64,000 bases of DNA. Origin: Cytophagales bacterium (GTDB lineage Bacteria > Bacteroidota > Bacteroidia > Cytophagales > Cytophagaceae). Positions 44,311 through 54,001 of this stretch are shown piece by piece (position 1 is the stretch's first letter; each line of letters begins with the position of its first letter). The translations under genes and the position numbers were made by a program. Location: NCBI GenBank assembly GCA_004294225.1, contig REBA01000010.1, positions 62,001 to 126,000 on the forward strand, in the 5' to 3' direction. Below the pieces are notes generated by a model, which ran no database searches, was not told the DNA's origin, and worked only from the letters and a program-made list of their open reading frames with translations.

Positions 44311-45639
44311 TTACTCACTGATTATTTTTTCAAATTCTTTTACAGTTATTTTTTTGTCACTCATGTTAGCTTGACTAGAAATCAAATTGGTTACTTTATG
44401 AGTAAGCAATTCGTCTAATGTTTGCATATATGCTTTCCCTTTATCTTGTTGAAGCTGAGATTCTACAATTTTAGTGATAGATTCTTCCATTTCTGCAGAA
44501 AACTCCATTCCTCCAAATTGACGTTTGAGGTTATTTTTGGCTGCATCTAATACCTCTGCATAAGAAACATTTAGCTCAAAGTCTTTTGCTAATCTGTTTT
44601 TGATTAAATTCCACTTCAGCTCTTTTAAATATTGCTCTATCTCTTTGCCTATTTCTTCTTCAGTAATTTTTCCTTGATTGGTAACAAGTAACCATCTCTT
44701 TAAAAACTCTTGTGGCAAATTAAAAGAAATAGCATCAACACTAGATTTTTTTATATCTCTACCTATTAAGTATTCACTTTCTCTCAGGTAATTTTCTTTG
44801 ATTGTGTCTTCTAATTTAGAAAGAAATGTTGCCTCGTCAGTTACGGTATCTTTACCAAACATTTTATCAAACAATTCTTGCCCAATCTCAGCATCTTCTT
44901 TGCGATTAATATTAATGATTTCAAATTTGTATTTCCCTACCAATTCAGCAGCTTCTTCGGTTTTAACTCCCATCAAATGTGCCAAAACATGAGCTTCTTC
45001 AAATAAAGAAGAAATCTCTGTCTCTACTATAGCACCTTTAGATTTATTGATAAAAAGAGGCAAATATTGCTTAACTACTCTTTCTAAATAGATTTCGCCT
45101 TTAGACGAAACACCACTAGGCGAGGTAATTTCACAATACAAAGAATCTCCTTCGACCGAGGTATCGGGATTAACAGATTTGCCAAATTGTTTTTTTACAT
45201 TATTGAGGGTAGTATCTAAAACTTCTTTATCTACCAATATTTCATATTTATTGATTTTTAGAGTTTTCAAATCATAACTAAAATCAGGAACAAGCCCTAA
45301 ATCGTAGTAAAACTGAAAGTCTTTTTGTGTTTCCCAATCAATTGCACCTTCTTCTTTGGTATTTGGCAATGGGTCTCCTAAAATCTCCAACTTATTCTCT
45401 TTAATATAATCAGTTATACCAGTAGAGAGCATATTATTTATTTCATCTACCAAAATGCTTTTACCATACATTTTTTGCATCAGACTTTGTGGCACTTTGC
45501 CCGGTCTGAAGCCTTTCATAGATGCAGTTTTGCTATATTCTTTAAGTTTCGCTACTACCTTAGGCTGATAATCAGCTTCAGTCATGCTTACTTTAAGGGT
45601 TGCATTGAGTTCGTCTTTTTTCTCTAATAAAATTTCCAT
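44311..45639 (-). CDS. tig: Trigger factor (ribosome-associated chaperone / prolyl isomerase)
   Basis: 442 residues from the ATG at 45639. An in-frame ATG 17 codons upstream (45690) adds a stretch unlike the family. The ribosome-binding signature is GFRPGKVPQSLMQKMYG, and the C-terminal chaperone region is long and helical. The central FKBP domain is present but poorly conserved, as in Bacteroidota generally. It binds nascent chains at the ribosome exit tunnel. The order tig-clpP is conserved in many bacteria. Confidence 0.93.
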   Translation of the reverse strand: MEILLEKKDELNATLKVSMTEADYQPKVVAKLKEYSKTASMKGFRPGKVPQSLMQKMYGKSILVDEINNMLSTGITDYIKENKLEILGDPLPNTKEEGAIDWETQKDFQFYYDLGLVPDFSYDLKTLKINKYEILVDKEVLDTTLNNVKKQFGKSVNPDTSVEGDSLYCEITSPSGVSSKGEIYLERVVKQYLPLFINKSKGAIVETEISSLFEEAHVLAHLMGVKTEEAAELVGKYKFEIININRKEDAEIGQELFDKMFGKDTVTDEATFLSKLEDTIKENYLRESEYLIGRDIKKSSVDAISFNLPQEFLKRWLLVTNQGKITEEEIGKEIEQYLKELKWNLIKNRLAKDFELNVSYAEVLDAAKNNLKRQFGGMEFSAEMEESITKIVESQLQQDKGKAYMQTLDELLTHKVTNLISSQANMSDKKITVKEFEKIISE

Positions 45640-45802
45640 AGTAATATGATGAGTTTTCTTAATATAGAATTGATGTGATTTCAGTATCAATTCTTTTCAT
45701 TTGTGTCTTAATTAATTTTCAAAAGGCTTCAAATTTACAGAAAATAAACAATTTTTATTTGATTTATTTAAAAAAAATATATCAATCTGCTTTCTTTTAA
45801 AA

Positions 45803-46387
45803 CTACTGATATAAAGCAACTTCTAAAGAGTATTTTTTATAAGTCCACAAAAACAGTAATATAGCTGCACATGGAATGGGCAATATCAAAAAGGAAAAAA
45901 TAAAATGTGTTTTAATAATTACATATATACTAAGAATAATGACTGTGAGAGCTATAAAAAACAATCCATAGATTTTCAAATAAAATAACAATTTGAATGC
46001 AGAGTAATAGTTAGACTCTTTTAAGTCTTTTTTTCTATGCTCAAACCATATTTTTTCTTGCTCTTGCTGTTCTTTGATTTTCTGTTTTCTCATCCATACC
46101 CATTCTTCATAATTGGGCATATACCTGAATTGTTTTGCTCCTTTTACATACTGCCCTACATTCCTAAATTCCGATTGATTATGAACCAAATTATCATAAG
46201 AGTGCTTTTTATTGGGATCAATCAGCACTTGAAATGCTTCTTGAAGTTGGAGAAATTCCTCAGAAGCTTTTTTGCTTTTATTTACGTCTGGATGCAGTAA
46301 TTTTGCTTTCTGTTTGTAAGCTTTTTTAATGTCTTCAAGCGAAGCAGAGTCTGTAATTCCTAAAATATCATAGTAAGAAACTTTCAT
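45803..46387 (-). CDS. J-domain protein with C-terminal membrane helices
   Basis: A 194-residue protein. Residues 3-66 are a J domain with the intact HPD motif (KQKAKLLHPDVNKSKK), which stimulates Hsp70 ATPase. A basic helical linker and two membrane helices (about 127-150 and 155-178) follow, so it is an inner-membrane-tethered co-chaperone rather than DnaJ itself. It is the last gene of a leftward set after the two outer-membrane protein genes (gap 12). Confidence 0.88.
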   Translation of the reverse strand: MKVSYYDILGITDSASLEDIKKAYKQKAKLLHPDVNKSKKASEEFLQLQEAFQVLIDPNKKHSYDNLVHNQSEFRNVGQYVKGAKQFRYMPNYEEWVWMRKQKIKEQQEQEKIWFEHRKKDLKESNYYSAFKLLFYLKIYGLFFIALTVIILSIYVIIKTHFIFSFLILPIPCAAILLFLWTYKKYSLEVALYQ

Positions 46388-46399
46388 ATTTTTAGACTT

Positions 46400-48436
46400 C
46401 TAGATTTTAAACCTAATTTGAAATTTAATATCAGTTTGATTGTTACCTTTTATCAACTCTAAACCAGACCCGTTGTTTTCAGAATTTCTATATTGGGTAT
46501 TTGCAAATTTAAACCACAAATCAATATTTTTACTAATGTTGCAACTGAATAATAAATAATATCTGCTACCTACACCATACAGCATCGGTATGGAAAATGC
46601 ATACAAAACATCTTTTTCATAGACATAACTTCTGTTGTCATAATCATCGCTATCAAATAATGCATATCTAGTGCTGATTGAAATTCTTCTTACTTTTAAT
46701 GTCAATTCTTGCATGATATAAAAACCTTGGCTGTAAGAAAAGTTTTGGTAAAATGAACTGGCTTGAAATCTCGAACGCATAGTAATGTATTCATTTGCCT
46801 TATAGGTCATATCCAATAAGTAATTATGTTTTTGATAGTAGGTAGGTAAATCAAAATAAGCATCAGGGTTTCTTATATTTCTTTGTTTATTCAACCATCT
46901 AGATTGTGCATAGAATGTGATTATCTTTGATGGTTGCCAAGTAAGCCTCACAAGACTTTCATTTCCATCAGAAGGTGCATCTACTCTAAATTTTAACCAA
47001 GGGAATCGAAAAAAATCATAGTATGCAGCAAGTGTCCAGATTCTATTGGGCTTTATTTTAATACCCCAATAAATTCCTTCTTCGTTAATTGCTTTATAAT
47101 TTTCTGAAAATGCTCTTGAATATGGGTTATAGAAATTTTTATCAAAATTTCTATAAAGTACCGAAACATCTACCTGAGGGGAAATACTGGCTAAAGCTCC
47201 TACGGTTGCTCCAGAGGAGCTATTAGCCGAGGAGGCTATTTCCCCAAATAAATAAAAGTTGTTAATGTTCCAAGAAGCATCAATACTACCTAATAGATGA
47301 TTTTTCCCTGTAAAGTCAAACAAACTGTATCCTAACAATTCTTTTTCTATAGCCCTACTATAATTTGTGAAGTAAGAGGTCATCCCTATATGCAGGTCTT
47401 TTTTATTCGAATTAAAAGATAAATTGGCTCCTGTATTTTCTTCTGTCAATACATTTTTATTTTCTATTTCACTTTGTGTTCTGTGCAAACCAGATAAAAT
47501 CAAACTACTCACTGCTAATTCCTGCTCATTAGCCAATTCAACATTGCTAATATTTCCATCTCTTTTTCTATTAGAATAAAAAAGTGTAGTTTCAATATTT
47601 TTGGTCAATGAATAGGTAATTACTCCACCTCTAAAGTAACCAACTTCAAGCACCGAGGTGTAAGGCCTTGCACCAATATTATTTCGTTTTGCGGTAGTAA
47701 TGGTTTCTGCTCCTTTGCCAAAATTAAATCCTGCTCCTAAAATTAAACTTTGCCCAAATTGTAGCTGATAGTCTCCTAGAATTAACGTTTTAATTTTCTT
47801 CTTATCAAAAATAGCTGCGTGAAAAGAAAAAAAATCGGGTCCATGATTTTTTAACCAAATAACTTCCCCTGCATCTTTCTCCACAGTAAATCCTAGGCTA
47901 TAAGATTTGGTTTGACTTGTTCTAAATCTAAGATACATCTGCTGTGGCGAACCCATATATTTATTCTCCAAATAACCTCTAGAGGGTTGAATAGTTTGAT
48001 TGAGCCGATATAACATATAGGTTTTGGGTTCTGAGGTGTTAGTTATTAAAAGGTCTTTGATTTTTTTAGTTTCTTTGATGGTAACAAATGGCAGAAGTTG
48101 TTGAATCATATTAAAATCAAATTCAGGAATTGTCTGTAATTCGTAAACAGATAGAAATAAACCAATCTTTGCTCTATGTTGAAAAAATTTATTTATCTGA
48201 AGCGGGGAAAGCAAATACAAAGATTGTAACTCTTCTCTTGTAACGGTATTTAAATCTATTGGATGATTATAAAACTGGTACATCGACTCATAAAAATCTT
48301 CATAATTCATAGGAATTTCCTGTATCTGAAAAAGCTTCTCTACCAACTCATCTAAGTTTTTTGTAATAGAAATCTTTTGTGCATTTGAAAAATTAAATAG
48401 AATCAAGAAAATAATGATAAAACCTAATGATTTCAT
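46400..48436 (-). CDS. Outer-membrane barrel protein with N-terminal helix-hairpin-helix domain
   Basis: A 678-residue exported protein with a signal peptide to about residue 19 (FIIIFLILFNFSNAQ). A ComEA-like helix-hairpin-helix region spans about 50-120 (HPIDLNTVTREELQSLYLLS, LQTIPEFDFNMIQQLLPFV). About 550 residues of beta strands, rich in Tyr/Phe strand ends, follow. The combination of an HhH motif (usually DNA-binding) and a barrel is a recognised but uncharacterised Bacteroidota family. The gene overlaps the preceding barrel gene by 4 bases. Confidence 0.78.
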   Translation of the reverse strand: MKSLGFIIIFLILFNFSNAQKISITKNLDELVEKLFQIQEIPMNYEDFYESMYQFYNHPIDLNTVTREELQSLYLLSPLQINKFFQHRAKIGLFLSVYELQTIPEFDFNMIQQLLPFVTIKETKKIKDLLITNTSEPKTYMLYRLNQTIQPSRGYLENKYMGSPQQMYLRFRTSQTKSYSLGFTVEKDAGEVIWLKNHGPDFFSFHAAIFDKKKIKTLILGDYQLQFGQSLILGAGFNFGKGAETITTAKRNNIGARPYTSVLEVGYFRGGVITYSLTKNIETTLFYSNRKRDGNISNVELANEQELAVSSLILSGLHRTQSEIENKNVLTEENTGANLSFNSNKKDLHIGMTSYFTNYSRAIEKELLGYSLFDFTGKNHLLGSIDASWNINNFYLFGEIASSANSSSGATVGALASISPQVDVSVLYRNFDKNFYNPYSRAFSENYKAINEEGIYWGIKIKPNRIWTLAAYYDFFRFPWLKFRVDAPSDGNESLVRLTWQPSKIITFYAQSRWLNKQRNIRNPDAYFDLPTYYQKHNYLLDMTYKANEYITMRSRFQASSFYQNFSYSQGFYIMQELTLKVRRISISTRYALFDSDDYDNRSYVYEKDVLYAFSIPMLYGVGSRYYLLFSCNISKNIDLWFKFANTQYRNSENNGSGLELIKGNNQTDIKFQIRFKI

Positions 48437-49314
48437 TCTTTGTTGAATTGCTGTTTCTTAGATAAAATCCATGTTAAACTGAATTGATGAGAATAACCTA
48501 ATCGGCTACTCGAATTTATTGCATAGTCTAATTTCCATTTCTTTTGAACCACTCCGAAACCAATACAAATTTTAGAAAGTGCGGTGTTTACTCCAGTCCG
48601 CAAAGCCATCCACCTAATTATCATATATTCTAAACCTACATTTAATGAAGGATTATAATCTATTTGTTTGCTTATTTCTATGTTCACTTGTACTTTTTGA
48701 ATCGGCTGGTAGGAAACGCCTGTTCTAAGTAACACTGGCAACTCACTCTTTCTTTTGGTAGCCAACGAAGCATTATTAAGATTCCAAACATGGGCTCCCC
48801 ATTTTATTTTTTCACTTATCGAAGCTATTCCACCAAACTCTCCTATCCATGTCCACTGAGTAGAAACCTCATCCATTCTTACTTGTAGAACATGAAACTG
48901 TGTTCCTAAAGAAACATTTTTTATATTACTTGCAAGCCCTATCCCTATTCTTTGCTCACTATAATAGAGGTCGCCGAATTTATGAAAATTAACACCCAAA
49001 GAAATATTTTTATGTACTGGAAAAACAGTCAATAAAGCTAAAGAGTTCATATTTGATACCATAAACTTATTTTGCACCAAAAAGCTTATGTTAAGTATTT
49101 TACAAGAAGCAGCTCCAGCTGGATTATTTGAAAAAGCATATTCGTCTTGATTAGCTACACTAGCTCCTGCCATCGCCATTGACTTTGCTCCTGCTGCATA
49201 TTCTGAACCTTGTGCTTTTACAAAAGCATCAAAAGCAAAAACCTTACAGAAGAAAGCAAGAGCGACAATAGATTTAACAAAACATTGTCTGAAAATTGAA
49301 CAAGTTAAGGACAT
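48433..49314 (-). CDS. PorV/FadL-like outer-membrane protein
   Basis: A 293-residue exported protein. After the signal peptide comes the family-type start GSEYAAGAKSMAMAGASVANQDEYAFSNNPAG, the pattern shared by PorV-type and UPF0164 barrels. Regular amphipathic strands run to the C terminus (YSHQFSLTWIL). Its stop overlaps the start of the HhH-barrel gene by 4 bases, so the two barrels are probably translated together. A role in T9SS, as for PorV, is possible but unproven; length and context differ from true PorV. Confidence 0.65.
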   Translation of the reverse strand: MSLTCSIFRQCFVKSIVALAFFCKVFAFDAFVKAQGSEYAAGAKSMAMAGASVANQDEYAFSNNPAGAASCKILNISFLVQNKFMVSNMNSLALLTVFPVHKNISLGVNFHKFGDLYYSEQRIGIGLASNIKNVSLGTQFHVLQVRMDEVSTQWTWIGEFGGIASISEKIKWGAHVWNLNNASLATKRKSELPVLLRTGVSYQPIQKVQVNIEISKQIDYNPSLNVGLEYMIIRWMALRTGVNTALSKICIGFGVVQKKWKLDYAINSSSRLGYSHQFSLTWILSKKQQFNKE

Positions 49315-49377
49315 TAGACTGGCATAAAAACAACAGTTCTAATTAAATAAAAAATAAAGTCAAAAAAAATACAATCA

Positions 49378-49418
49378 AAAAAAAGTCCAATATCTAAAAA
49401 AGATAATGGACTTTTTTT
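49378..49418 (-). terminator. Terminator downstream of yceI
   Basis: Stem AAAAAAAGTCCA-AT-ATCT (49378-49395) pairs with AGAT-AA-TGGACTTTTTTT (49401-49418), with one small internal mismatch. It lies just after the yceI stop (49434) and is followed by T residues on the minus strand. Confidence 0.75.
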
Positions 49419-49433
49419 AAGCAATAAAATTCA

Positions 49434-50042
49434 TTATTTAGCTTCAGTAACTAGATTTACATCAAGTGTAAAAATATTATCTATTGCTTTATCTCCTAGG
49501 TTATCGAAAAATGAACCTGAACCATATTTTATGTCATACAAAGTTCTATCAACGTTAATTTTAGCTTGAGCTGTCAAAGACTTACCACTCATTTTTACAG
49601 TGGCAGGAAACGTTACAGATTTAGAAATCCCTTTAATTGTCAAATCACCAGTAATGTCAAAAGTATTAATTCCTTTTGCTTTAGCTGATTTCAATACAAA
49701 CGTAGCTTTAGGAAACTTATCTGTGCTAAAGAAATCATCGTTTTTCAAATGCCCAATTAATTTTCCATTATACGTCTCATCGGTAATGTCTTTGCAAGTC
49801 ATAGAATTCATATCGATTTCAAAAGAAGCATCAGAGATAGTTTTTCCATCAAAAGATAAGCTTCCACTAGATAGTTTTATCATTCCATCATGCGAACCTG
49901 TTACTTTTTTTCCTAACCAAGCAACAGAGCTTTTATTAATGTCAGCAACATAAACCTTACCAGTGTTAGAATTTGGAGCGGTAAAAGAGAAAGCCATTAC
50001 AGCAACTATTGCTATACCTATGGCGAATATTTTATTAGTCAT
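49434..50042 (-). CDS. YceI-family periplasmic protein
   Basis: A 202-residue protein with a signal peptide to about residue 22 and the YceI lipocalin-like barrel: VDINKSSVAWLGKKVTGSHDGMIKLSSG, SFEIDMNSMTCKDI, HLKNDDFFSTDKFPKATFVL, GDLTIKGISKSVTFPATV. Members bind isoprenoid chains such as polyprenyl or octaprenyl molecules. A 12-base palindrome in its promoter suggests repressor control. It is divergent from the ebo genes, which also concern small-molecule or lipid handling. Confidence 0.92.
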   Translation of the reverse strand: MTNKIFAIGIAIVAVMAFSFTAPNSNTGKVYVADINKSSVAWLGKKVTGSHDGMIKLSSGSLSFDGKTISDASFEIDMNSMTCKDITDETYNGKLIGHLKNDDFFSTDKFPKATFVLKSAKAKGINTFDITGDLTIKGISKSVTFPATVKMSGKSLTAQAKINVDRTLYDIKYGSGSFFDNLGDKAIDNIFTLDVNLVTEAK

Positions 50043-50063
50043 ATTTTATTTTTTAAGTTTAAA

Positions 50064-50097
50064 CAAAGTAAAGAAAAAAAAACATTTGTTGCAACAA
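50064..50097 (-). promoter_or_regulatory. Candidate yceI promoter with palindromic operator
   Basis: TTGTTGCAACAA at 50086-50097 is a perfect 12-base palindrome. On the minus strand it overlaps the probable -33 TTG. A -7-like TACTTTG is at 50070-50064. The layout suggests that a dimeric repressor covers the -33 element. MarR-family regulators bind palindromes of this kind and are often linked to yceI in Bacteroidota, but no regulator gene is in the window. Confidence 0.5.
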
Positions 50098-50099
50098 TT

Positions 50100-50129
50100 A
50101 TTGTAATGAAAACTATTAAAGTAAATTTG
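50100..50129 (+). promoter_or_regulatory. Candidate promoter of the ebo operon
   Basis: ATTG (50100-50103), 18 bases, then TAAATTTG (50122-50129), a full match to TAnnTTTG. The leader to the eboD ATG is about 97 bases. The yceI palindrome ends 3 bases upstream of its -33 box, so one regulator could affect both directions. Confidence 0.5.
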
Positions 50130-50232
50130 ATTTTAATATTCAAAAATAAAAAAGATTATCTTTATATCTATTCAATGCTCAGAAAACATCAATAAAATAA
50201 TATTGATTTAACAAGCCACTTATTATTCATTA

Positions 50233-51390
50233 ATGGAAATTATTAACCAATCCTTTAAAGTTACTTACGATTATAGTGTTCATTTTACCGAAGACTTATT
50301 TTCAATACAAAACCCCACTTTAATTCAAGGTTTAAAATTAGAATCTAACAATTTAAGAAAAAAAGCATTAATCTTCATAGATGATGAAATTATTAAAAAC
50401 ATTAGCAACTTCAATCTAAAAATTGAAACCTATTTTAAAACATACAACAACCTACTAGAACTTGTATGTGCACCAATAATAATAGAAGGTGGGGAGAATA
50501 TAAAAAACAATTTCGAATATGTGAATCAAATATTATCTTATATCAACCAATATAATATTGATAGGCACTCCTACACTATAGCTATAGGAGGTGGTGCAGT
50601 TCTGGACATGGTAGGGTTTGCTTCAGCTATAGCACACAGAGGTCTAAGACATATAAGAATTCCTAGTACTGTGCTTTCTCAAGACGATTCGGGAGTTGGT
50701 GTAAAAAACAGCATCAACTATTTCAATAAAAAAAATTTTTTGGGAACATTTGTTCCCCCATTTGCAGTATTTAATGACTACCAACTTCTAGAAAGCTTAT
50801 CCAATAGAGATTGGATAGGTGGAATTGCAGAAGCCATAAAGGTCGCACTTATAAAAGATAAAGATTTCTTTGACTTTATTGAACACAATCAAGATGTGCT
50901 AAGATCAAGAAATAAAGATGCCATGCAATACATGATAAAAAAATCTGCAGAGCTACACTTAAATCATATTGCCTCTGGAGACCCATTCGAAAAAGGATCA
51001 TCAAGACCTTTAGATTTTGGACATTGGGCTGCACACAAATTAGAACATTTATCAAATTTTGAAATAAAACATGGTGAAGCTGTAGCCGCTGGCATCGCAC
51101 TAGATACTATCTATTCTCATTTACTTGGCAATATAGGTAATCATGATCTTTTGAGAATAATCACGCTCATCAAAAAAATTGGATTCAAAATCTATTACCC
51201 CGAAATGCTAGAAAAAAGCAAAATCAATAATAATTACGAGCTATTAACAGGCTTAGATGAATTCAGAGAACATCTTGGAGGAAAACTAACAGTAATGCTA
51301 CTAGCAGAGATAGGAGTCGGAACAGAAGTCAATATTATGAATAGCCAGAAAATTCTAGAAGCCATAGCACTATTAAAACAACACCAATAA
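50233..51390 (+). CDS. eboD: EboD-type 3-dehydroquinate synthase-like protein
   Basis: A 385-residue member of the dehydroquinate synthase fold. NAD-binding IAIGGGAVLDMVGFASAIAHRG, RIPSTVLSQDDSGVGVKNSIN, and the metal-ligand positions Glu (GGIAEAIKVALI) and two His (HWAAHKLEHL, EIKHGEAVAAGI) are present. The gene order eboD-eboE-eboF identifies it as the ebo-cluster paralogue rather than the shikimate AroB. Ebo clusters are linked to export or trafficking of small metabolites to the periplasm (for example scytonemin precursors). The true substrate is unknown. eboE starts 4 bases after the stop. Confidence 0.85.
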   Translation: MEIINQSFKVTYDYSVHFTEDLFSIQNPTLIQGLKLESNNLRKKALIFIDDEIIKNISNFNLKIETYFKTYNNLLELVCAPIIIEGGENIKNNFEYVNQILSYINQYNIDRHSYTIAIGGGAVLDMVGFASAIAHRGLRHIRIPSTVLSQDDSGVGVKNSINYFNKKNFLGTFVPPFAVFNDYQLLESLSNRDWIGGIAEAIKVALIKDKDFFDFIEHNQDVLRSRNKDAMQYMIKKSAELHLNHIASGDPFEKGSSRPLDFGHWAAHKLEHLSNFEIKHGEAVAAGIALDTIYSHLLGNIGNHDLLRIITLIKKIGFKIYYPEMLEKSKINNNYELLTGLDEFREHLGGKLTVMLLAEIGVGTEVNIMNSQKILEAIALLKQHQ

Positions 51391-51394
51391 TGTT

Positions 51395-52603
51395 ATGTTT
51401 ATCAACTACAGTCATCTAACCTACTGCACAAATATTCATTCAGGAGAAACTTGGAAAGAAATTTTTGAAAATCTCAAGAAATATATTCCTGAAATAAAAC
51501 CACATATAGCACCTAAACAATTATTCGGAATAGGTCTAAGACTTTCCAACATTGCCTCTGAAGAACTTTGTGAAGCTCCAAGAATAGAAGAATTCAAGAA
51601 GTGGCTTATCAAAAATGAATGTTATGTTTTTACTATTAATGGTTTTCCTTATGGGAACTTTCATCATCAAAAAGTAAAAGACAATGTACACCTTCCTGAC
51701 TGGAGCAATTCACTCAGATTTGATTATACAAAACGTCTCATCCATATTCTTGAACAACTTCTACCTCAAGGTGTATCTGGCGGAATTTCGACTTCCCCTA
51801 TTTCCTACAAACCTTGGTTTCTAGGAAACCTAGCTACAGATGAAAATATTTACAACTCCGCTTCAAACTATCTGATTTCACTTGTCTTCGAACTTCACCA
51901 AATAGAAAAAATAAAAAATAAAATTATTCATCTAGACATAGAGCCTGAACCAGATGGACTCATTGAAAACACAAAAGAGTTGATTGATTTCTTTAATAAC
52001 TTTTTGTTAAAATCTGGAGCTGAACAATTGTCAAAACTACTCAACACTTCTATTGCTGAATCGAAATCAATTATTCTTAAACATATTCAAGTATGCTATG
52101 ATATTTGTCATTTTGCAATAGCTTACGAAAAACCGATTGAAGTATATCAAATGCTTCAAGAAAACAATATAAAAATTGGCAAAATTCAGATAAGCGCTGC
52201 ATTAAAAACCAATATTCCAAGCAATATAGAAGATAGAAATAAAATAAAAACCTCACTTCTACCCTTTGTGGAATCTACTTATCTGCATCAAGTAAGTGCT
52301 CTTCTTCCTAATGGTAAAATATACCAATACAGAGACCTTCCTGATGCTTTAGCACAACTGCCAAACACTGAAGAAATAGAATGGAAAACACATTTTCATG
52401 TTCCTATTTTTATTAAAGAATATGGGATATTAAGTTCTACTCAAAATGAAATTAAGGAAGTGCTAGAACTTCAAAAAAAAGAACAAATCAGTGAACACCT
52501 CGAAATAGAAACCTATACTTGGGAAGTACTTCCAGAAAATTTAAAAATTAGCATTGAAGAGTCTATCATAAGAGAATACTTATGGGTAATAAACAACCTC
52601 TAA
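51395..52603 (+). CDS. eboE: EboE-type metabolite-traffic protein (TIM-barrel)
   Basis: A 402-residue soluble protein opening with the family's SHLTYCTNIHSGETW. It contains the xylose-isomerase-like TIM-barrel elements RLSNIASEEL, FTINGFPYGNFH, HLDIEPEPDGL and VCYDICHFAIAYE, with Glu/His residues placed as metal ligands. It lies between eboD and eboF, which fixes the assignment. The family has no demonstrated enzymatic reaction; a sugar- or polyol-type isomerase or endonuclease-IV-like activity is only structural inference. Confidence 0.87.
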   Translation: MFINYSHLTYCTNIHSGETWKEIFENLKKYIPEIKPHIAPKQLFGIGLRLSNIASEELCEAPRIEEFKKWLIKNECYVFTINGFPYGNFHHQKVKDNVHLPDWSNSLRFDYTKRLIHILEQLLPQGVSGGISTSPISYKPWFLGNLATDENIYNSASNYLISLVFELHQIEKIKNKIIHLDIEPEPDGLIENTKELIDFFNNFLLKSGAEQLSKLLNTSIAESKSIILKHIQVCYDICHFAIAYEKPIEVYQMLQENNIKIGKIQISAALKTNIPSNIEDRNKIKTSLLPFVESTYLHQVSALLPNGKIYQYRDLPDALAQLPNTEEIEWKTHFHVPIFIKEYGILSSTQNEIKEVLELQKKEQISEHLEIETYTWEVLPENLKISIEESIIREYLWVINNL

Positions 52604-52618
52604 AACCTACAATTAAGA

Positions 52619-54001
52619 ATGAAAAAAACAGTCGTTATCAACATCGTAGGACTAAGTGAAAAACTAATCGGAGAAAACACCCCGCACCTCTCAAAATGGA
52701 TTAAAGAAAAAGGTCAAAAAAGTTATATCCAACCCATACTACCTGCTGTAACTTGTAGCATGCAAGCCACCTACCTAACAGGAAAAAACCCTACAGAACA
52801 CGGCATAGTCGGCAACGGGTGGTACTTCAAAGACGAATGCGAAATAAAGTTTTGGAAACAATCTAATAAACTGATACAATCAGAAATTATTTGGGATAAA
52901 TGCAAAAAAATAAACCCTGATTTCATTTCTTCAAATATGTTTTGGTGGTACAATATGTATTCTCAAGCTGATTATTCCGTTACACCTAGACCACTATACC
53001 TTGCTGATGGAAGGAAAATTCCTGATTGTTATGCAAACCCACTCCTCCTCAGAGACCAATTGACAAAAGAGTTAGGAACGTTTCCATTATTTGATTTTTG
53101 GGGACCACGCACTAGCATAAAGTCTAGCCAATGGATAGCAGATGCCTCTATATTGGTAGACAAATGGCATAACCCTACACTAACATTTATTTACCTTCCG
53201 CACTTAGACTACAATTGCCAAAGATATGGAGACAATCACCCTTTAGTAAAATTCGACCTTATAGAAATTGACCGTGTATTAAATCAATTAATTACCTACT
53301 ACGAATCGCAGCTAGCAAATATTATCATTTTGTCTGAATATGGTATTACCAATGTTTCTAAGCCAATTCACATCAATAGAATTCTAAGAAAAAACGATTT
53401 GCTCGCCATAAAATATGAACTAGGTTTAGAAACTCTAGATGCAGGTGCAAGCAAAGCATTTGCTGTAGTAGACCATCAGCTATGCCACATTTATATCAAT
53501 GATAAAAACAAAGAACAAGAAATTATTGACCTACTAAAAAGTACAGAAGGAATTGAGAAAGTAATTACAAGCAATGAACGGGCAAAATTCCTTCTCAATC
53601 ATGAAAGAGCAGGAGATATTATAGTAGTTGCAGATAAAGACTCTTGGTTTACATACTATTTTTGGCTAGATGATTCAAAAGCTCCAGACTACGCAAGAAC
53701 TGTAGATATTCATCGCAAACCAGGTTATGATCCATTAGAAATGATTGCTAACCCCAAAATCAAGTTTCTACCGCTGAAGGTTATTTTTAAATTATTAAAA
53801 AAGAAATTAGGGTTTAGATATCTCATGGATATCATTCCGCTGGATGCAAATCTTATTAAAGGGTCTCATGGCAGAATTCCTGAAAACAAAAAAGACTGGC
53901 CCATATTAATTACCTCTAAACAAAACTTCGATATTCAAGAAAATATCAAGGCAACTGATGTGAATGAAATAATCCTCAACCATCTAGAAATTCTAAATTA
54001 A
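52619..54001 (+). CDS. eboF: EboF-type alkaline-phosphatase / nucleotide pyrophosphatase family protein
   Basis: A 460-residue phosphodiesterase/nucleotide pyrophosphatase fold. The nucleophile region reads PAVTCSMQATYLTGKNPTEHGIVGNGWY (Thr). Metal-site segments are LPHLDYNCQRYG, ILSEYGIT, and HGRIPENKKDWPILI near the C terminus. There is no signal peptide. It lies 15 bases after eboE and is followed with no gap by a WbqC-family gene. It completes eboD-E-F; eboA, eboB and eboC are not in the window. Confidence 0.85.
   Translation: MKKTVVINIVGLSEKLIGENTPHLSKWIKEKGQKSYIQPILPAVTCSMQATYLTGKNPTEHGIVGNGWYFKDECEIKFWKQSNKLIQSEIIWDKCKKINPDFISSNMFWWYNMYSQADYSVTPRPLYLADGRKIPDCYANPLLLRDQLTKELGTFPLFDFWGPRTSIKSSQWIADASILVDKWHNPTLTFIYLPHLDYNCQRYGDNHPLVKFDLIEIDRVLNQLITYYESQLANIIILSEYGITNVSKPIHINRILRKNDLLAIKYELGLETLDAGASKAFAVVDHQLCHIYINDKNKEQEIIDLLKSTEGIEKVITSNERAKFLLNHERAGDIIVVADKDSWFTYYFWLDDSKAPDYARTVDIHRKPGYDPLEMIANPKIKFLPLKVIFKLLKKKLGFRYLMDIIPLDANLIKGSHGRIPENKKDWPILITSKQNFDIQENIKATDVNEIILNHLEILN

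Noticed and set aside
45640-45690. Upstream ATG for trigger factor at 45690
   Set aside because: The extra 17 residues are unlike the family, whose members start MEILLEKKDEL-like, as from 45639.
50233-51390. This gene as the shikimate-pathway aroB
   Set aside because: The order with eboE- and eboF-type genes and the altered IAEAIKVALI segment indicate the ebo paralogue.
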